Shown here: in pieces, positions 18,015-26,688 of the stretch
How positions within the stretch are numbered: position 1 is the stretch's first letter
How the letters are laid out: every line of letters begins with the position of its first letter
Source: Caballeronia sp. M1242
GTDB lineage: Bacteria > Pseudomonadota > Gammaproteobacteria > Burkholderiales > Burkholderiaceae
Length of the DNA: 64,000 nt
Direction of reading: 5' to 3'
Assembly: GCF_017220215.1 (NCBI RefSeq)
Contig: NZ_CP071129.1
Coordinates: 1,860,001 to 1,924,000, forward strand
The notes under the pieces: generated by a model
What the model saw: only the letters and a program-made list of their open reading frames with translations
What the model was told of the DNA's origin: nothing
Database searches by the model: none
Made by a program: the position numbers and the translations under genes

Positions 18015-19573
18015 GCGACTCTCCGAAGACGAGTACGTTCAGCCATGCGATAGAGATAGTCCAGTGTGTCGAAGCGATACGTTTCCAGTTCGACAGAGTT
18101 CCTCTCGGCCAGCTGAATGTCCCGTTGACCAAAGTCTAAGCGCGGGAGTAGATAATAGTCATGGGCAGACTCGTTTCCGTCCTTCATTCTTACCGCGACG
18201 GTTATGTCTGGAAGCAAGCTCGCATCGAACCGAACCTTCCACCTCCGCCTTGTGAAGCCGACGTGCTGGCAGCGGGCCAGAACAATGGAAACCGTGAACT
18301 CCCGATTGACCCGTAAGACATCCGTGGCGGGATCCCTTAGGGTCTCCCCTCCGACTTTGGCGATAAGCCTTTCCGTGTCATTGACAATCTCCGGATGGAT
18401 TCTGCGAAGGAGCCGATTTATCTCAACGTATTGATAATCCCGGTCCGGGGTGAAGCCGACAGCATGATAGGCTCTCACCAAGCTACCGAATCGGTACGAG
18501 TAGACAGACGAAGATGGCATTCCTTCCGTTTCATCGATAATGAAGCCAGATAGGAAGCCACGTGTTCGATAGAGGTGCCTAAGGCGGTCCAACAATTCCT
18601 CGTCAGAATACCTATGCGCGCGGGCTCGCATGATCCCTTGCGCAATATAGAACACATCTGCGGGCAAGACTGGTTTGAATGCAGCGTCCCTCCTTATCCA
18701 CATGTCAGGAGGGTTCGTGACGCGAAGCTTTCTGAGCTTAAATGAGACCCTGTTGTAGATATTATTGCCAATGTACTTTTCGTTTGTTAGAACCTCGTGT
18801 ACCGTCGCTCGGCTCCAAAGACGGTCAAGGTCCGTTCGGACGTTCATGGAGTTCAGCCTGGCTGCGATCTGAGCCTCCGACAAGGACTCTTCTATGAACC
18901 ATTGATAGATGAGTCGGACAATCGTAGTCTCGCTCTCCGGTCCGGGCATAAGGATGACCCGGTCAGTTTGTATGCTTTTCCGCTCCCCTCGTCCAAGTTC
19001 TGCTTTGATAAGGCCGGTTTGATCAAGAAGCACCCTCCTCAGCCCGAAACCCGCCGGACCTCCCTGGCGGAAGCCAAGCTCGATTAGTCTGCATTGACCT
19101 GCGAAAACTTTGGTAGAAAGTTCCCGGCTGTACTCTCCCGCCATCGCGCGCTTCACGCCTTTGACGATCGTCGAGACAGGGGACCCGTCGTTCTCGAACT
19201 GCTCAGCGCAGTACACAACGTTGATTCCAGCGCGTCTGCAAACGTACTCGTAGTAGGCGCTTTCATCGGCGTCCTGGAACCGTCCCCAGCGGCTAACGTC
19301 GTAGACCAAGATAAGTTCGAAGTCTGTGCTTTTTGATTCGACGTCGCGTATCAGCCGCTGTAGTGCTGCGCGACCATCAAGTCGAAGGCCGCTCTTCCCC
19401 TCGTCAGCGTAAGTCGCGACTACGGCGATCCGATGCCGGTCCGCATACTCCCGAATCTTGGTACGCTGATTTTCTGCCGAATACTGCTGATGTTCGGTAG
19501 ACATGCGTACATATTCAGCAGCCCTGATCGCGGAGCCGGTGCTGCATGTTGTTGACTCAAGCTCACCAGACAT
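18011..19573 (-). CDS. Large serine recombinase
   Basis: 520-aa resolvase/invertase-family recombinase. N-terminal catalytic domain (about 17-160) with the nucleophile Ser in YVRMSTEHQQYSAENQ, the LILVYDVSRWGR motif and the helix-E region beginning MAGEYSRELSTKV. Then a recombinase domain (about 185-300: LSEAQIAARLNSMNVRTDLD, WSRATVHEVLTNEKYIGNN). The usual zinc ribbon is not visible; the tail from about 330 is a divergent domain with RRWKVRFDASLLPDITVAVR. It heads a coupled operon with two ParB-like genes. It probably catalyses integration or excision of some DNA unit; the target is unknown. Confidence 0.9.
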   Translation of the reverse strand: MSGELESTTCSTGSAIRAAEYVRMSTEHQQYSAENQRTKIREYADRHRIAVVATYADEGKSGLRLDGRAALQRLIRDVESKSTDFELILVYDVSRWGRFQDADESAYYEYVCRRAGINVVYCAEQFENDGSPVSTIVKGVKRAMAGEYSRELSTKVFAGQCRLIELGFRQGGPAGFGLRRVLLDQTGLIKAELGRGERKSIQTDRVILMPGPESETTIVRLIYQWFIEESLSEAQIAARLNSMNVRTDLDRLWSRATVHEVLTNEKYIGNNIYNRVSFKLRKLRVTNPPDMWIRRDAAFKPVLPADVFYIAQGIMRARAHRYSDEELLDRLRHLYRTRGFLSGFIIDETEGMPSSSVYSYRFGSLVRAYHAVGFTPDRDYQYVEINRLLRRIHPEIVNDTERLIAKVGGETLRDPATDVLRVNREFTVSIVLARCQHVGFTRRRWKVRFDASLLPDITVAVRMKDGNESAHDYYLLPRLDFGQRDIQLAERNSVELETYRFDTLDYLYRMAERTRLRRVA

Positions 19574-19716
19574 TCTCGCTACCGGTACGTATTCGGCTCA
19601 TAACTTACCGCGCAACTAATACGTGGCACGGCACAGGATGTCGCCCAGCCGAGCAGAGCGATTCTCGTCAGACAAAGAGTAGCAGCGCATGGAGTCAGCC
19701 TGCACGAGTCATCTAA

Positions 19717-20163
19717 TTACAACGCTTCGGCGAGACTACACTCAACGTTGCCCAGCACTGATAGATGCACAATCCACGCATTCATCTTTACATGCAATGA
19801 CGCCGCGACGGCAGTCAAGATGTAAGTTCCTGATCTCAAAGCATCTCGGTCATCCCTGACATCCATATTTGCAACGGTACGCTTGCGTGACGCTCGATTC
19901 CTCTGTTTCTCACGGTTTTGTTCGACATAATCCGGATGCTTCTCGCGATACGCCTTCCAGTATTCAGGGTTTCTAGCTCGCCAGTCAGCACTGGCTCGAA
20001 GTTGATTCTCTCTATAATCGAGGTCCGACCGCAGTCGCTCTCTTTGCCAAAGCATTCGCCGAGCACGCTGGCATTCATCCCGAGAGCAAAACCGCTGGTT
20101 GGGAGATTGTGGCCGGACCCTGAATCGTCTTCTGCAGTTCTCGCACTGTCGGATGGCATTCAT
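19717..20163 (-). CDS. Small zinc-finger-like protein
   Basis: 148-aa basic protein starting at the ATG at 20163, chosen because GGAGAATAT lies directly before it; a longer in-frame start at 20268 has no such site. Near the N-terminus is a four-cysteine cluster (CENCRRRFRVRPQSPNQRFC, then SRDECQRARR) followed by a long basic and aromatic helix (WRARNPEYWKAYREKHPDYV). This looks like a treble-clef/zinc-ribbon nucleic-acid-binding protein. It precedes the serine recombinase on the same strand (144-nt gap), so it may be an accessory factor. I recall similar proteins beside such recombinase sets but cannot verify it here. Confidence 0.65.
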   Translation of the reverse strand: MNAIRQCENCRRRFRVRPQSPNQRFCSRDECQRARRMLWQRERLRSDLDYRENQLRASADWRARNPEYWKAYREKHPDYVEQNREKQRNRASRKRTVANMDVRDDRDALRSGTYILTAVAASLHVKMNAWIVHLSVLGNVECSLAEAL

Positions 20164-20323
20164 ATATTCTCCAAGTTCGGTTTGACACCAGCGATCACCC
20201 TTGCCGTAGTCGGGCATGCGTGAATCCAAGAGAAGGCGTAAGTCCCGGCTCATCTGTAGCCGCCGCATACGCTGACGAGACTGCCTGCGTCCAGAGGCAG
20301 TCGGCTACGGCTAATCTGAGTCA

Positions 20324-20950
20324 TCAGACTTCCGTCTGCTCCGCCATATCCAGTGCGTCATCAACCTCAACACCGAGATAGCGAACGGTACTTTCAAGCT
20401 TCGTATGACCTAGCAACAGCTGTACAGCGCGAAGGTTCTTCGTGCGGCGATAGATCAGCGACGCTTTCGTGCGTCGCATCGTGTGCGTTCCATACGCGGC
20501 GTCATCGAGTCCAATAGAAGCGACCCATTTATGCACGATCCTGGCGTATTGCCGGGTGGAGAGATGCGGCGAGTCATTAACGCGACTCGAAAACAGATAG
20601 TCGGCAGGTTTCAATCCCTTCGCTGTGATCCAGTCCAAGACGCTAGCCCGAGTTCGTTCAGTGATCTCAAACTGCACGGGCCGTTGTGTCTTTTTTTGCA
20701 TGAACGTCGCCCGACTTACCACGCGGCTTCCCATGCATATGTCGCGAACTTGCAACCGCATTAGATCGCATGCTCGAAGCTTGCTATCTATTGCCAAGTT
20801 GAACATTGCTAGCTCGCGAACGTTGGCCGCCAGTTGCAGTCTTGTGCGTATAGCCCAGATTTCCGAGAGCTTCAACGGTGACTTCTGTCCGGTAAGACGA
20901 CCCTTGTTCCAGGGCACGCTCTGCAATTCATTGCCCTTCAGCGGTTCCAT
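20324..20950 (-). CDS. Minimal tyrosine recombinase
   Basis: 208-aa catalytic-domain-only tyrosine recombinase; the ATG at 20950 follows GGGAGA. Motifs: Arg I in DSKLRACDLMRLQVRD, the beta-hairpin Lys in MQKKTQRPVQFEI, the HTMRRTKASLIYRR box (H-x-x-R), LLLGHTKLES, and Tyr in TVRYLGVE. It lacks a core-binding N-terminal domain, as in the short integrases found in islands and plasmids. On the same strand as the zinc-finger and serine recombinase genes, 160 nt ahead of the former. Confidence 0.88.
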   Translation of the reverse strand: MEPLKGNELQSVPWNKGRLTGQKSPLKLSEIWAIRTRLQLAANVRELAMFNLAIDSKLRACDLMRLQVRDICMGSRVVSRATFMQKKTQRPVQFEITERTRASVLDWITAKGLKPADYLFSSRVNDSPHLSTRQYARIVHKWVASIGLDDAAYGTHTMRRTKASLIYRRTKNLRAVQLLLGHTKLESTVRYLGVEVDDALDMAEQTEV

Positions 20951-21539
20951 GACGATCTCCCTTCTGTCGAGAGGAGATCGCATTTTGCTCTTACGGATTG
21001 GTCTTATCGGATCCACGCGACTTTCTTTCTGTAGTCGTCTCGGCATGCGATCAGCCACATCGGCTGCCTTCCAACCTTGTCGTCCGACGCCGTGCGGAAT
21101 CTTGATGAAAAATCTGCCTGCACCCGACTTCTTTCGAACGTTCGTGCACCGACTTAATTAAATAATTCTAAGTCGCCCTGAAAGATTGCCGCAGCAAGAA
21201 GCTAAGAACGGCGACATGCGGAAATTCGCCGCTTGACGGCGTGCGACCTGGTTCACAAGGATGCGAGCGGCTCGGCAAGCCAGACCTGAGTGTCTATCCT
21301 CGTTCCGCCGTCCAGCAACACTTGATCGTCAGCTCGAGCCCGGCTGGATATCACTCCGGCCGAACCATCGATCTGGGGGATAGGCGTCCGAACGGCCATG
21401 GTTGAAGTCGAACGGCCGCAGGGACGTCGACGTGACCGTGAGAGTGAACGCCCGCTTGTGGCCGCGAGCCGCCCCACGCCCTTGCCGGCTGATCCGCCGT
21501 TAGCGACTCTCGGCAGTCTTCAGTTGAACGGCTGTCGAA
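20951..21539. other. Intergenic stretch, nothing recognised
   Basis: About 590 nt between the small tyrosine recombinase and the YidD-like gene. The segment nearest the recombinase is low-GC and holds its ribosome-binding site; in-frame extension of the recombinase here is judged not translated. From 21240 on, GC rises sharply, so a module junction near 21200-21250 is possible. No RNA gene or repeat seen. Confidence 0.4.
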
Positions 21540-22022
21540 TTACCAATGCCGACCTGGACCGTAGCGGCTGCGGCGCTGGGCGCGTGCATCTCGCCGCCAA
21601 GCTTCGCGCTGGCGACCGCCTCCGCAGGCTCCGCCGGAGCATGTACTGAGCGCGATCCAACACGCACCGATCTCGCAGACGTCACATGCACAGTTCTCGG
21701 CGAAGCCGCATTCGCCAAGCGAACAGCCAGGCGCGCAGCCATCATCGCTACCTAGGTAGACGAATCCAGCTTGGCGTACAACGGCCGGGCGACCTGTGAG
21801 TCCGGCGTTGCGCTCTCGATAGTGATGCCACGCACAGAGATCAAGGCGCCGCCGGAGGAGCTTAAGGCCCCGCGTCAGCCCGTGCCGTTCAATCGCCCGA
21901 AAGCCAAAGTTCGAACAACTCTGTCCACCGGTGTGGATGCGGTACGCACATGCGAAGCCCTTGCGAGGAGAAACGTAGCGCTGGTAGAGGCGAATACCTT
22001 TCAAAAACACTGAGGTCAGCAT
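21540..22022 (-). CDS. YidD-like protein (membrane protein insertion factor family)
   Basis: 160-aa protein. The first ~75 residues match YidD: IRLYQRYVSPRKGFACAYRI, SCSNFGFRAIERHGLTRGLK, then LLRRRLDLCAW. The family's CRFxPSCSxY motif is altered to CAYRIHTGGQSCSNFGF. The C-terminal half is unusual and Cys-rich (CAPGCSLGECGFAENCACDV, then CEIGACW). GGGAAGG precedes the ATG. Normal yidD genes sit in the rnpA-yidC locus; an island copy with a Cys-rich tail is an orphan. It could be a decaying copy. Confidence 0.65.
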   Translation of the reverse strand: MLTSVFLKGIRLYQRYVSPRKGFACAYRIHTGGQSCSNFGFRAIERHGLTRGLKLLRRRLDLCAWHHYRERNAGLTGRPAVVRQAGFVYLGSDDGCAPGCSLGECGFAENCACDVCEIGACWIALSTCSGGACGGGRQREAWRRDARAQRRSRYGPGRHW

Positions 22023-22446
22023 GGGCCTTCCCTGGAAGCGTTGTGGGGCAAAGAGCAGATCGCATACCCGTCCGGCCGCCTTTCTATTGCGAAGCGACTT
22101 TGCTTGAGCGCTGGTCGTCGGCTCAACCGGCTGGTCCTGGACTTGGACCGCTAGCCCCTAGAGACCAACGCGGCAATGCGCAGGTGAATGGTAGAAACTT
22201 GCCGGTTGTCGCAGTCGCTGAAGATCGCGCTGCCCGGCGGAACGGGCGCTGAAGTCGTCCCTATGCTGCGATGCCTAGCTGCGGGACGGCAACTGCGACT
22301 CGTAGACGCAAACCAACGCTCAAATGAGGCCCGCTCCGTTGAGCGGGCAGAGCCGATAACGGTGCATGGCCCGTTATGGACCCTTGGTGCTCAACAGCAA
22401 CCCGGGCGCAGCGCTTGCGCCATGGAGTCCGGGAGGATGCGACGCC
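22023..22446. other. Intergenic stretch, nothing recognised
   Basis: About 420 nt between the divergent YidD-like gene and the 95-aa gene. No coding frame with a start signal, RNA gene or clear repeat seen. It should hold the promoter of the ligD operon. Confidence 0.35.
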
Positions 22447-22734
22447 ATGAAAGCGACTACATTCTTAGAACAAGCCAAACGCGAAGCGCAGCTCGTCGAT
22501 GCGCTGCTGGTTGCACGATATGCCCTTGTCATACACAACGGCATGACGGTGCTAGGCGATGATGAACCGCCGTCGCGCTGGCAGATGCGCTTCCATCGCG
22601 AACTTCAGTGCATCGATGCAGCCCTTCAGATGGCTGGGATTGACACGACGCAGGCGCTTCATCCGCCGAATCTCTTCTTGAGCGGCGATGATGACGATGG
22701 CGGCGGTAACTTGCCACCGGGCTCGGAGGACTGA
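22447..22734 (+). CDS. Small hypothetical protein upstream of ligD
   Basis: 95-aa acidic-tailed protein starting MKATTFLEQAKREAQLVDAL, with GGGAGG upstream. The helical N-terminal half (VARYALVIHNGMTVLGDDEP, then WQMRFHRELQCIDAALQMAG) is followed by a tail of Asp and Gly (SGDDDDGGGNLPPG). No family recognised. It ends 1 nt before the ligD start, so the two are probably cotranscribed and coupled. Confidence 0.6.
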   Translation: MKATTFLEQAKREAQLVDALLVARYALVIHNGMTVLGDDEPPSRWQMRFHRELQCIDAALQMAGIDTTQALHPPNLFLSGDDDDGGGNLPPGSED

Positions 22735-22735
22735 G

Positions 22736-24700
22736 ATGGGGCGCTGGGGCGGTTCGCGCGCGACGCGCGTGCGCGCGCCGGACACACCGCCGGGCGAGAT
22801 GCCTGCGCTAATCGAGCCGCAGCTCGCGACGCTGGTTGAACGTCATCCTGCGGAAGGCGACTGGTCTTACGAGATCAAGTTCGACGGCTACCGGATGCTC
22901 GCGCGCATCGAGCGGGCAGACGTCCAGCTGATTACCCGAAACGGGCACGACTGGACGGACCGCATGCCGCGGTTGCGTGCCGCACTTGAGGCGCTGCCCG
23001 TCGAAAGCGCGTGGATCGACGGTGAGGCGGTGGTGCTCGACGCTGCCGGCAAGCCCGACTTCAATTCCCTCCAGAACGCCTTTGACCGACGAAGCACGGC
23101 GGACATTGTTCTGTACGTCTTCGACCTGCTGTGGCTCAACGGCACCGATCTCCGGGAGCAGCCGTTGCGGGCTCGGCGGGCCATCCTTCAGAAATTGATG
23201 CAAAGCGTCGAGAGTCCGCTCCTTCGCTATTCCGACGATTTTGCGGCAGATCCAGCCTCACTCGTAGCCTCCGCCTGCAAGATGCAGCTGGAAGGCATCA
23301 TCGGCAAGCGGGCAGACGCGCCGTACCGGTCCGGACGTTCAAACGACTGGATAAAGCTGAAGTGCAACCTCAGACAAGAGTTCGTGATCGGCGGCTTCTC
23401 GCGGTTGAGAGGCGCGAAATCAGGCGTGCGTTCCTTGTTGCTCGGCGTCTACGAGCCAGATGGCGCTTTCCGGTATGCCGGCCATGTGGCGCCTCACCTC
23501 GCGCCCGCGCGAAGTGCTGCATTCAGCAGGCGCGCCCACGCTTTGCAGCAGGCTCAACCTGCCTTCTATAACGCGCCCCAACCCGAGCGCGACCGCGAAT
23601 TTTACTGGCTTAAGCCTGAGATCGTGGCGGAGGTCGCGTTTCTCGAATGGACGCCCAACGGCGAAATTCGCCATCCTGTCTTTCATGCGCTGCGCGAAGA
23701 CAAGCCGGCACGCGCGGTGACAGAAGAGAAGGTCATCGCCGATCCGCTGGTTGATGCCCCCAAGGCGATCGGATCGACGCGCGAACGTCCAGGTCCGCGC
23801 GGCACGGTCGTCGTCGGCGACATCAAGATTAGCAACCCACAGCGCGTGATGGATCAGGCCTCAGGCCGCACCAAGCTTGACATGGTGCGTTACTACGACG
23901 CCATCGCCGAATGGGCGCTGCCCTACCTGCATAACCGACCGCTTGCCCTCGTGCGTGCGCCCGACGGCATTGCCGGCGAGCTGTTTTTCCAGAAGCACTC
24001 CGAGCGCGCGCGCATCCCCGGCATTGAAGAGTTGCCCGTCAGTCTGTATCCGGGTCACAAGCCGCTGCTGGTCGCAAACACCGCCGACGCGCTGGTCGGA
24101 CTCGCGCAGATGAGCGTCGTGGAAATTCACTCATGGAATGGCGTGGCGCCTGACCTCGAACATCCTGACCGTGTCATTTTTGATCTGGATCCCGACCCAG
24201 CTTTGCCGTGGTCGGCGATGCTCGAAGCCGCCTCGCTCGTCAAGGTGGTACTGGATGAGCTGGGTTTGCGCTCATTCGCCAAGACGAGCGGCGGCAAAGG
24301 CTTTCACATCGTCGTGCCGCTCACCCGCCGACAAGGATGGGATGAGGTTAAGCTCTTCTCACAGGCGGTGGCGCAGCACATGACCCGCGTGGTACCGCAA
24401 CGCTTTTCAGCGGTGCTGGGCCCGAAGAATCGCGTCGGCAAGATCTTTATCGACTATTTGCGCAACGGGCGAAGCGCCAGCACGGTCGCCGCATTCTCAG
24501 TGCGGGCTCGCCCTGGCATGGCCGTGTCGATGCCGATCTCATGGGATGAGTTGAACGACGTCAAGAGCGGCGACCAGTGGACAATGGCGCAAGCCATACA
24601 TCGGCAACGCACGCTCTCAGATGATCCATGGGAAGGCTACTGGCGCACGCGGCAAGGCATTACCGCCGCGATGCGCCGGGCAGTCGGCCTAAAGCGCTAG
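22736..24700 (+). CDS. ligD: DNA ligase D, ligase-polymerase form
   Basis: 654-aa enzyme for non-homologous end joining. Ligase domain first (about 15-330): adenylation motif YEIKFDGYRMLARIE with the catalytic Lys, then WIDGEAVVLD and GIIGKRADAPYRSGRSNDWI with KLK. Polymerase/primase domain next (about 350-650): YYDAIAEWALPYLHNRPLAL, HSWNGVAPDLEHPDRVIFDL with catalytic DLDPD, and KTSGGKGFHIVVPL. The N-terminal phosphoesterase domain of the three-domain LigD (as in Pseudomonas) is absent. GGAGGA precedes the ATG at 22736. No ku gene is in the window, so it may rely on a Ku elsewhere. Confidence 0.93.
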   Translation: MGRWGGSRATRVRAPDTPPGEMPALIEPQLATLVERHPAEGDWSYEIKFDGYRMLARIERADVQLITRNGHDWTDRMPRLRAALEALPVESAWIDGEAVVLDAAGKPDFNSLQNAFDRRSTADIVLYVFDLLWLNGTDLREQPLRARRAILQKLMQSVESPLLRYSDDFAADPASLVASACKMQLEGIIGKRADAPYRSGRSNDWIKLKCNLRQEFVIGGFSRLRGAKSGVRSLLLGVYEPDGAFRYAGHVAPHLAPARSAAFSRRAHALQQAQPAFYNAPQPERDREFYWLKPEIVAEVAFLEWTPNGEIRHPVFHALREDKPARAVTEEKVIADPLVDAPKAIGSTRERPGPRGTVVVGDIKISNPQRVMDQASGRTKLDMVRYYDAIAEWALPYLHNRPLALVRAPDGIAGELFFQKHSERARIPGIEELPVSLYPGHKPLLVANTADALVGLAQMSVVEIHSWNGVAPDLEHPDRVIFDLDPDPALPWSAMLEAASLVKVVLDELGLRSFAKTSGGKGFHIVVPLTRRQGWDEVKLFSQAVAQHMTRVVPQRFSAVLGPKNRVGKIFIDYLRNGRSASTVAAFSVRARPGMAVSMPISWDELNDVKSGDQWTMAQAIHRQRTLSDDPWEGYWRTRQGITAAMRRAVGLKR

Positions 24701-24732
24701 ACGGGTCGCAGTCTCACTCAGCGGCTCTGACA

Positions 24733-24954
24733 TTAGCTACGCGCCTCGGTGCCCTTCAAGTCGCTGTGCTTGTGCGAGTGGGTAGCGCCGTACTTCAGTT
24801 CATAGTGGGCGCCCTTGCCGCTGCGCGTCGGAGGAAAGTGCTCGCCTTCAACGCATGTCACTTCGAACGTATCCTTCCCATCTTCATGGACCACGGAGTA
24901 AATGCCCGACACCTTGACGATTTCACCGGGCTTATACGAATTGTCGCCTGCCAT
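24733..24954 (-). CDS. YjzC-like small protein
   Basis: 73-aa protein. SYKPGEIVKVSGIYSVVHED then FEVTCVEGEHFPPTRSGKGA follows the YjzC-like pattern: KPGE, SG-x-Y, and G-x-x-FPPT near the end. GAGGAGG lies before the ATG. These proteins are small beta-rich, of unknown function. Convergent with ligD (33-nt gap) and within the repair block. Confidence 0.7.
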   Translation of the reverse strand: MAGDNSYKPGEIVKVSGIYSVVHEDGKDTFEVTCVEGEHFPPTRSGKGAHYELKYGATHSHKHSDLKGTEARS

Positions 24955-25034
24955 CGCTGCCTCCTCAGTAAAGAATAACGATGGACGAGCAAGAGGTGTT
25001 CCGAGGGATGCACGTATCGCCCGCTTACGGCGAT

Positions 25035-26007
25035 TTATGCTGCTAGCCGGTGCTCGTAGTACGGCCGGTCGCGATCTTCCAGAATCGCATCAAGCGCGGC
25101 AAGATTGGAGGCTTGGGGATTCAGCCAAGCGTTCACGTTCTCCTGCTTGATCCGCACGATGCAGCGGTCGTGACCGGCGGCTTCGACTTCAGCAGGCGGC
25201 TCGTCCGTAATCGCAGCAAACGACAAAAGATCCGGCTGACCCGGCGCCGTCCACTTCGACCACAGGCAGGCGACCATCAGCAGTTGGCCGTTATCGGGTC
25301 GAAACTCCAGGACGACGTTCTCGCCCGGCGCCTGCGGTCCGTCGTGCGTCTCAAACAACGTGTTCTCGCACTTCGCGCGCGTTACGTTCTCATAGAAGAC
25401 GTCAACCAGCAGCAATCCGTGCGTGTAGCCGAAACAGGGCTTCCAGAACTTGTCAAGACTGTCACGCCGCGCGTTGTACGTGCCGGGGTATTTGATGTCG
25501 TAGTTCGCAGGCTTACCTGCAATGCGACACTGGTAGCGCATTGGCTTGACCACGTACTGCCCGTTTTCGACCACGAGGACAGGCGCGTAGTAGCCCGGAA
25601 AGATGCGTGAATCACGAGGCTCTTGCTCAATGCGGTTTATGTCTGCGAGGCGACGCAACGCAGCTTCGATCTTGTCGGTCGCGATGCGCTTGCTCTCGGT
25701 TGCTGCCTTGGTGGTCTTCGTCTGCAATGTGCGCTCCGCATCTGCGAGTCGGGTGCGCTGCTTGAAGAGCTCCTGCTCCAGCTTCGTCGTCTGTTCCGCG
25801 TTGTACCGGTCGATGAACTCCCTGATCTGACGCTCGTCGTCGTTCGCTGGCTCACGGAACGCGTCTTCCATCGCTTTCGGAAATTTTAACCTTGCTGCCC
25901 TCCGCGCGCTCCCAGAAAAGGCGCGCGAACTCGCGGATGTCCATCTGTGCGCCGAACATCTTCACATAGCGACGATAGTCGGCCTGGATCTGCGCGGAGT
26001 AGCACAT
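25035..26007 (-). pseudogene. SRAP/HMCES-type abasic-site-binding protein gene with a frameshift
   Basis: SOS-associated SRAP proteins crosslink to abasic sites in ssDNA through a Cys at residue 2. Here the N-terminus starts at the ATG at 26007 with MCYSAQIQADYRRYVKMFGA and runs to AEGSKVKI, then the frame is lost. The rest continues in another frame as MEDAFREPANDDERQIREFI through the SRAP core (GYYAPVLVVENGQYVVKPMR, CFGYTHGLLLVDVFYE). Reading one fewer base in the A run at 25882-25884 (+ strand) restores KVKIPKAMEDAF. So the catalytic Cys lies in one fragment and the core in the other. Either a real pseudogene or a homopolymer sequencing error. Confidence 0.85.
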
Positions 26008-26060
26008 GCGGAAGGTTCCTCGTTGGATGGTCGCGGCATTGGCTGAAGTCGTTCGGATCT

Positions 26061-26405
26061 TCAGAGCGCCTCTTTGCACAACGCCAGCATTTTCTTGATG
26101 ACGGTGCATGAATAGTTGAGTTGCATGTCGCCCGTGAAGAGCGCCTGGACATTCGACTGGCGCACCGCAATGCCGGCGCCTTTTAGGTCTCGCCTCGCGA
26201 TCTGGAGCGCGAGTTGTCCGAGACGCACACGTTCAAGCCAGTCCATTTGCCGCTGATTGCGTCGAAGCCAGATTCGGCAACTTTCAACCACGTGGTCGAC
26301 CCGCCACTCGTGCGTCAGCGAATACGAGGCCGCGGCAGTTGCGACCAGGAAGCACAGCAGTTCCGCCCGCGCTTCCGACACTTCGTGGTTATCCGGTTCA
26401 GCCAT
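26061..26405 (-). CDS. Hypothetical protein, paralogue of the gene at 15868
   Basis: 114-aa protein of the same unrecognised family as 15868-16227 (shared core VRLGQLALQIARRDLKGAGI, SYSLTHEWRVDHVVESCRIW). All-helical appearance, no catalytic motif. It lies directly ahead of the SRAP gene on the same strand (53-nt gap) and divergent from the imuA operon, so may be part of the SOS-linked block. No strong ribosome-binding site before the ATG. Confidence 0.65.
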   Translation of the reverse strand: MAEPDNHEVSEARAELLCFLVATAAASYSLTHEWRVDHVVESCRIWLRRNQRQMDWLERVRLGQLALQIARRDLKGAGIAVRQSNVQALFTGDMQLNYSCTVIKKMLALCKEAL

Positions 26406-26688
26406 ACGTCGAGTCTCTCATCCTTGATTCATTGTGGTCCACAACGGACGCACCCATCGTCACCAGCAACTGCGGACACATGCGCCGGATTCAACGGGGG
26501 TCGCTCACTTCCACCTGCGGGCATGGCCCGGATCTCTGTCGGTAATTCCCGCTGGCGGTGCGCGCGGCCGCTCAGCGTAATGCGCTAGAGCATAGTCACC
26601 GCGCGAAATCGCGGCCACAAAAAGGGCGCAATGTCATGTTGCGTTTTTCGATGTAAAGTACTGTACATCCATACAGTACTTATGCAAA
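26406..26688. other. Divergent regulatory region ahead of imuA
   Basis: Holds the LexA box at 26659-26678 and presumably the promoters of imuA (rightward) and the 114-aa gene/SRAP pair (leftward). No other element recognised. Confidence 0.6.
26659..26678 (+). promoter_or_regulatory. LexA (SOS) box of imuA-imuB-dnaE2
   Basis: TACTGTACATCCATACAGTA: a perfect CTGT-N8-ACAG palindrome, extended by TA on each side, matching the proteobacterial LexA consensus. It ends 10 nt before the imuA ATG, so bound LexA would block transcription. The mutasome is therefore expected to be DNA-damage inducible. Confidence 0.92.

Noticed and set aside
22188-22562. 124-codon + strand frame before ligD
   Set aside because: Overlaps the better-supported 95-aa gene in another frame; no start signal.
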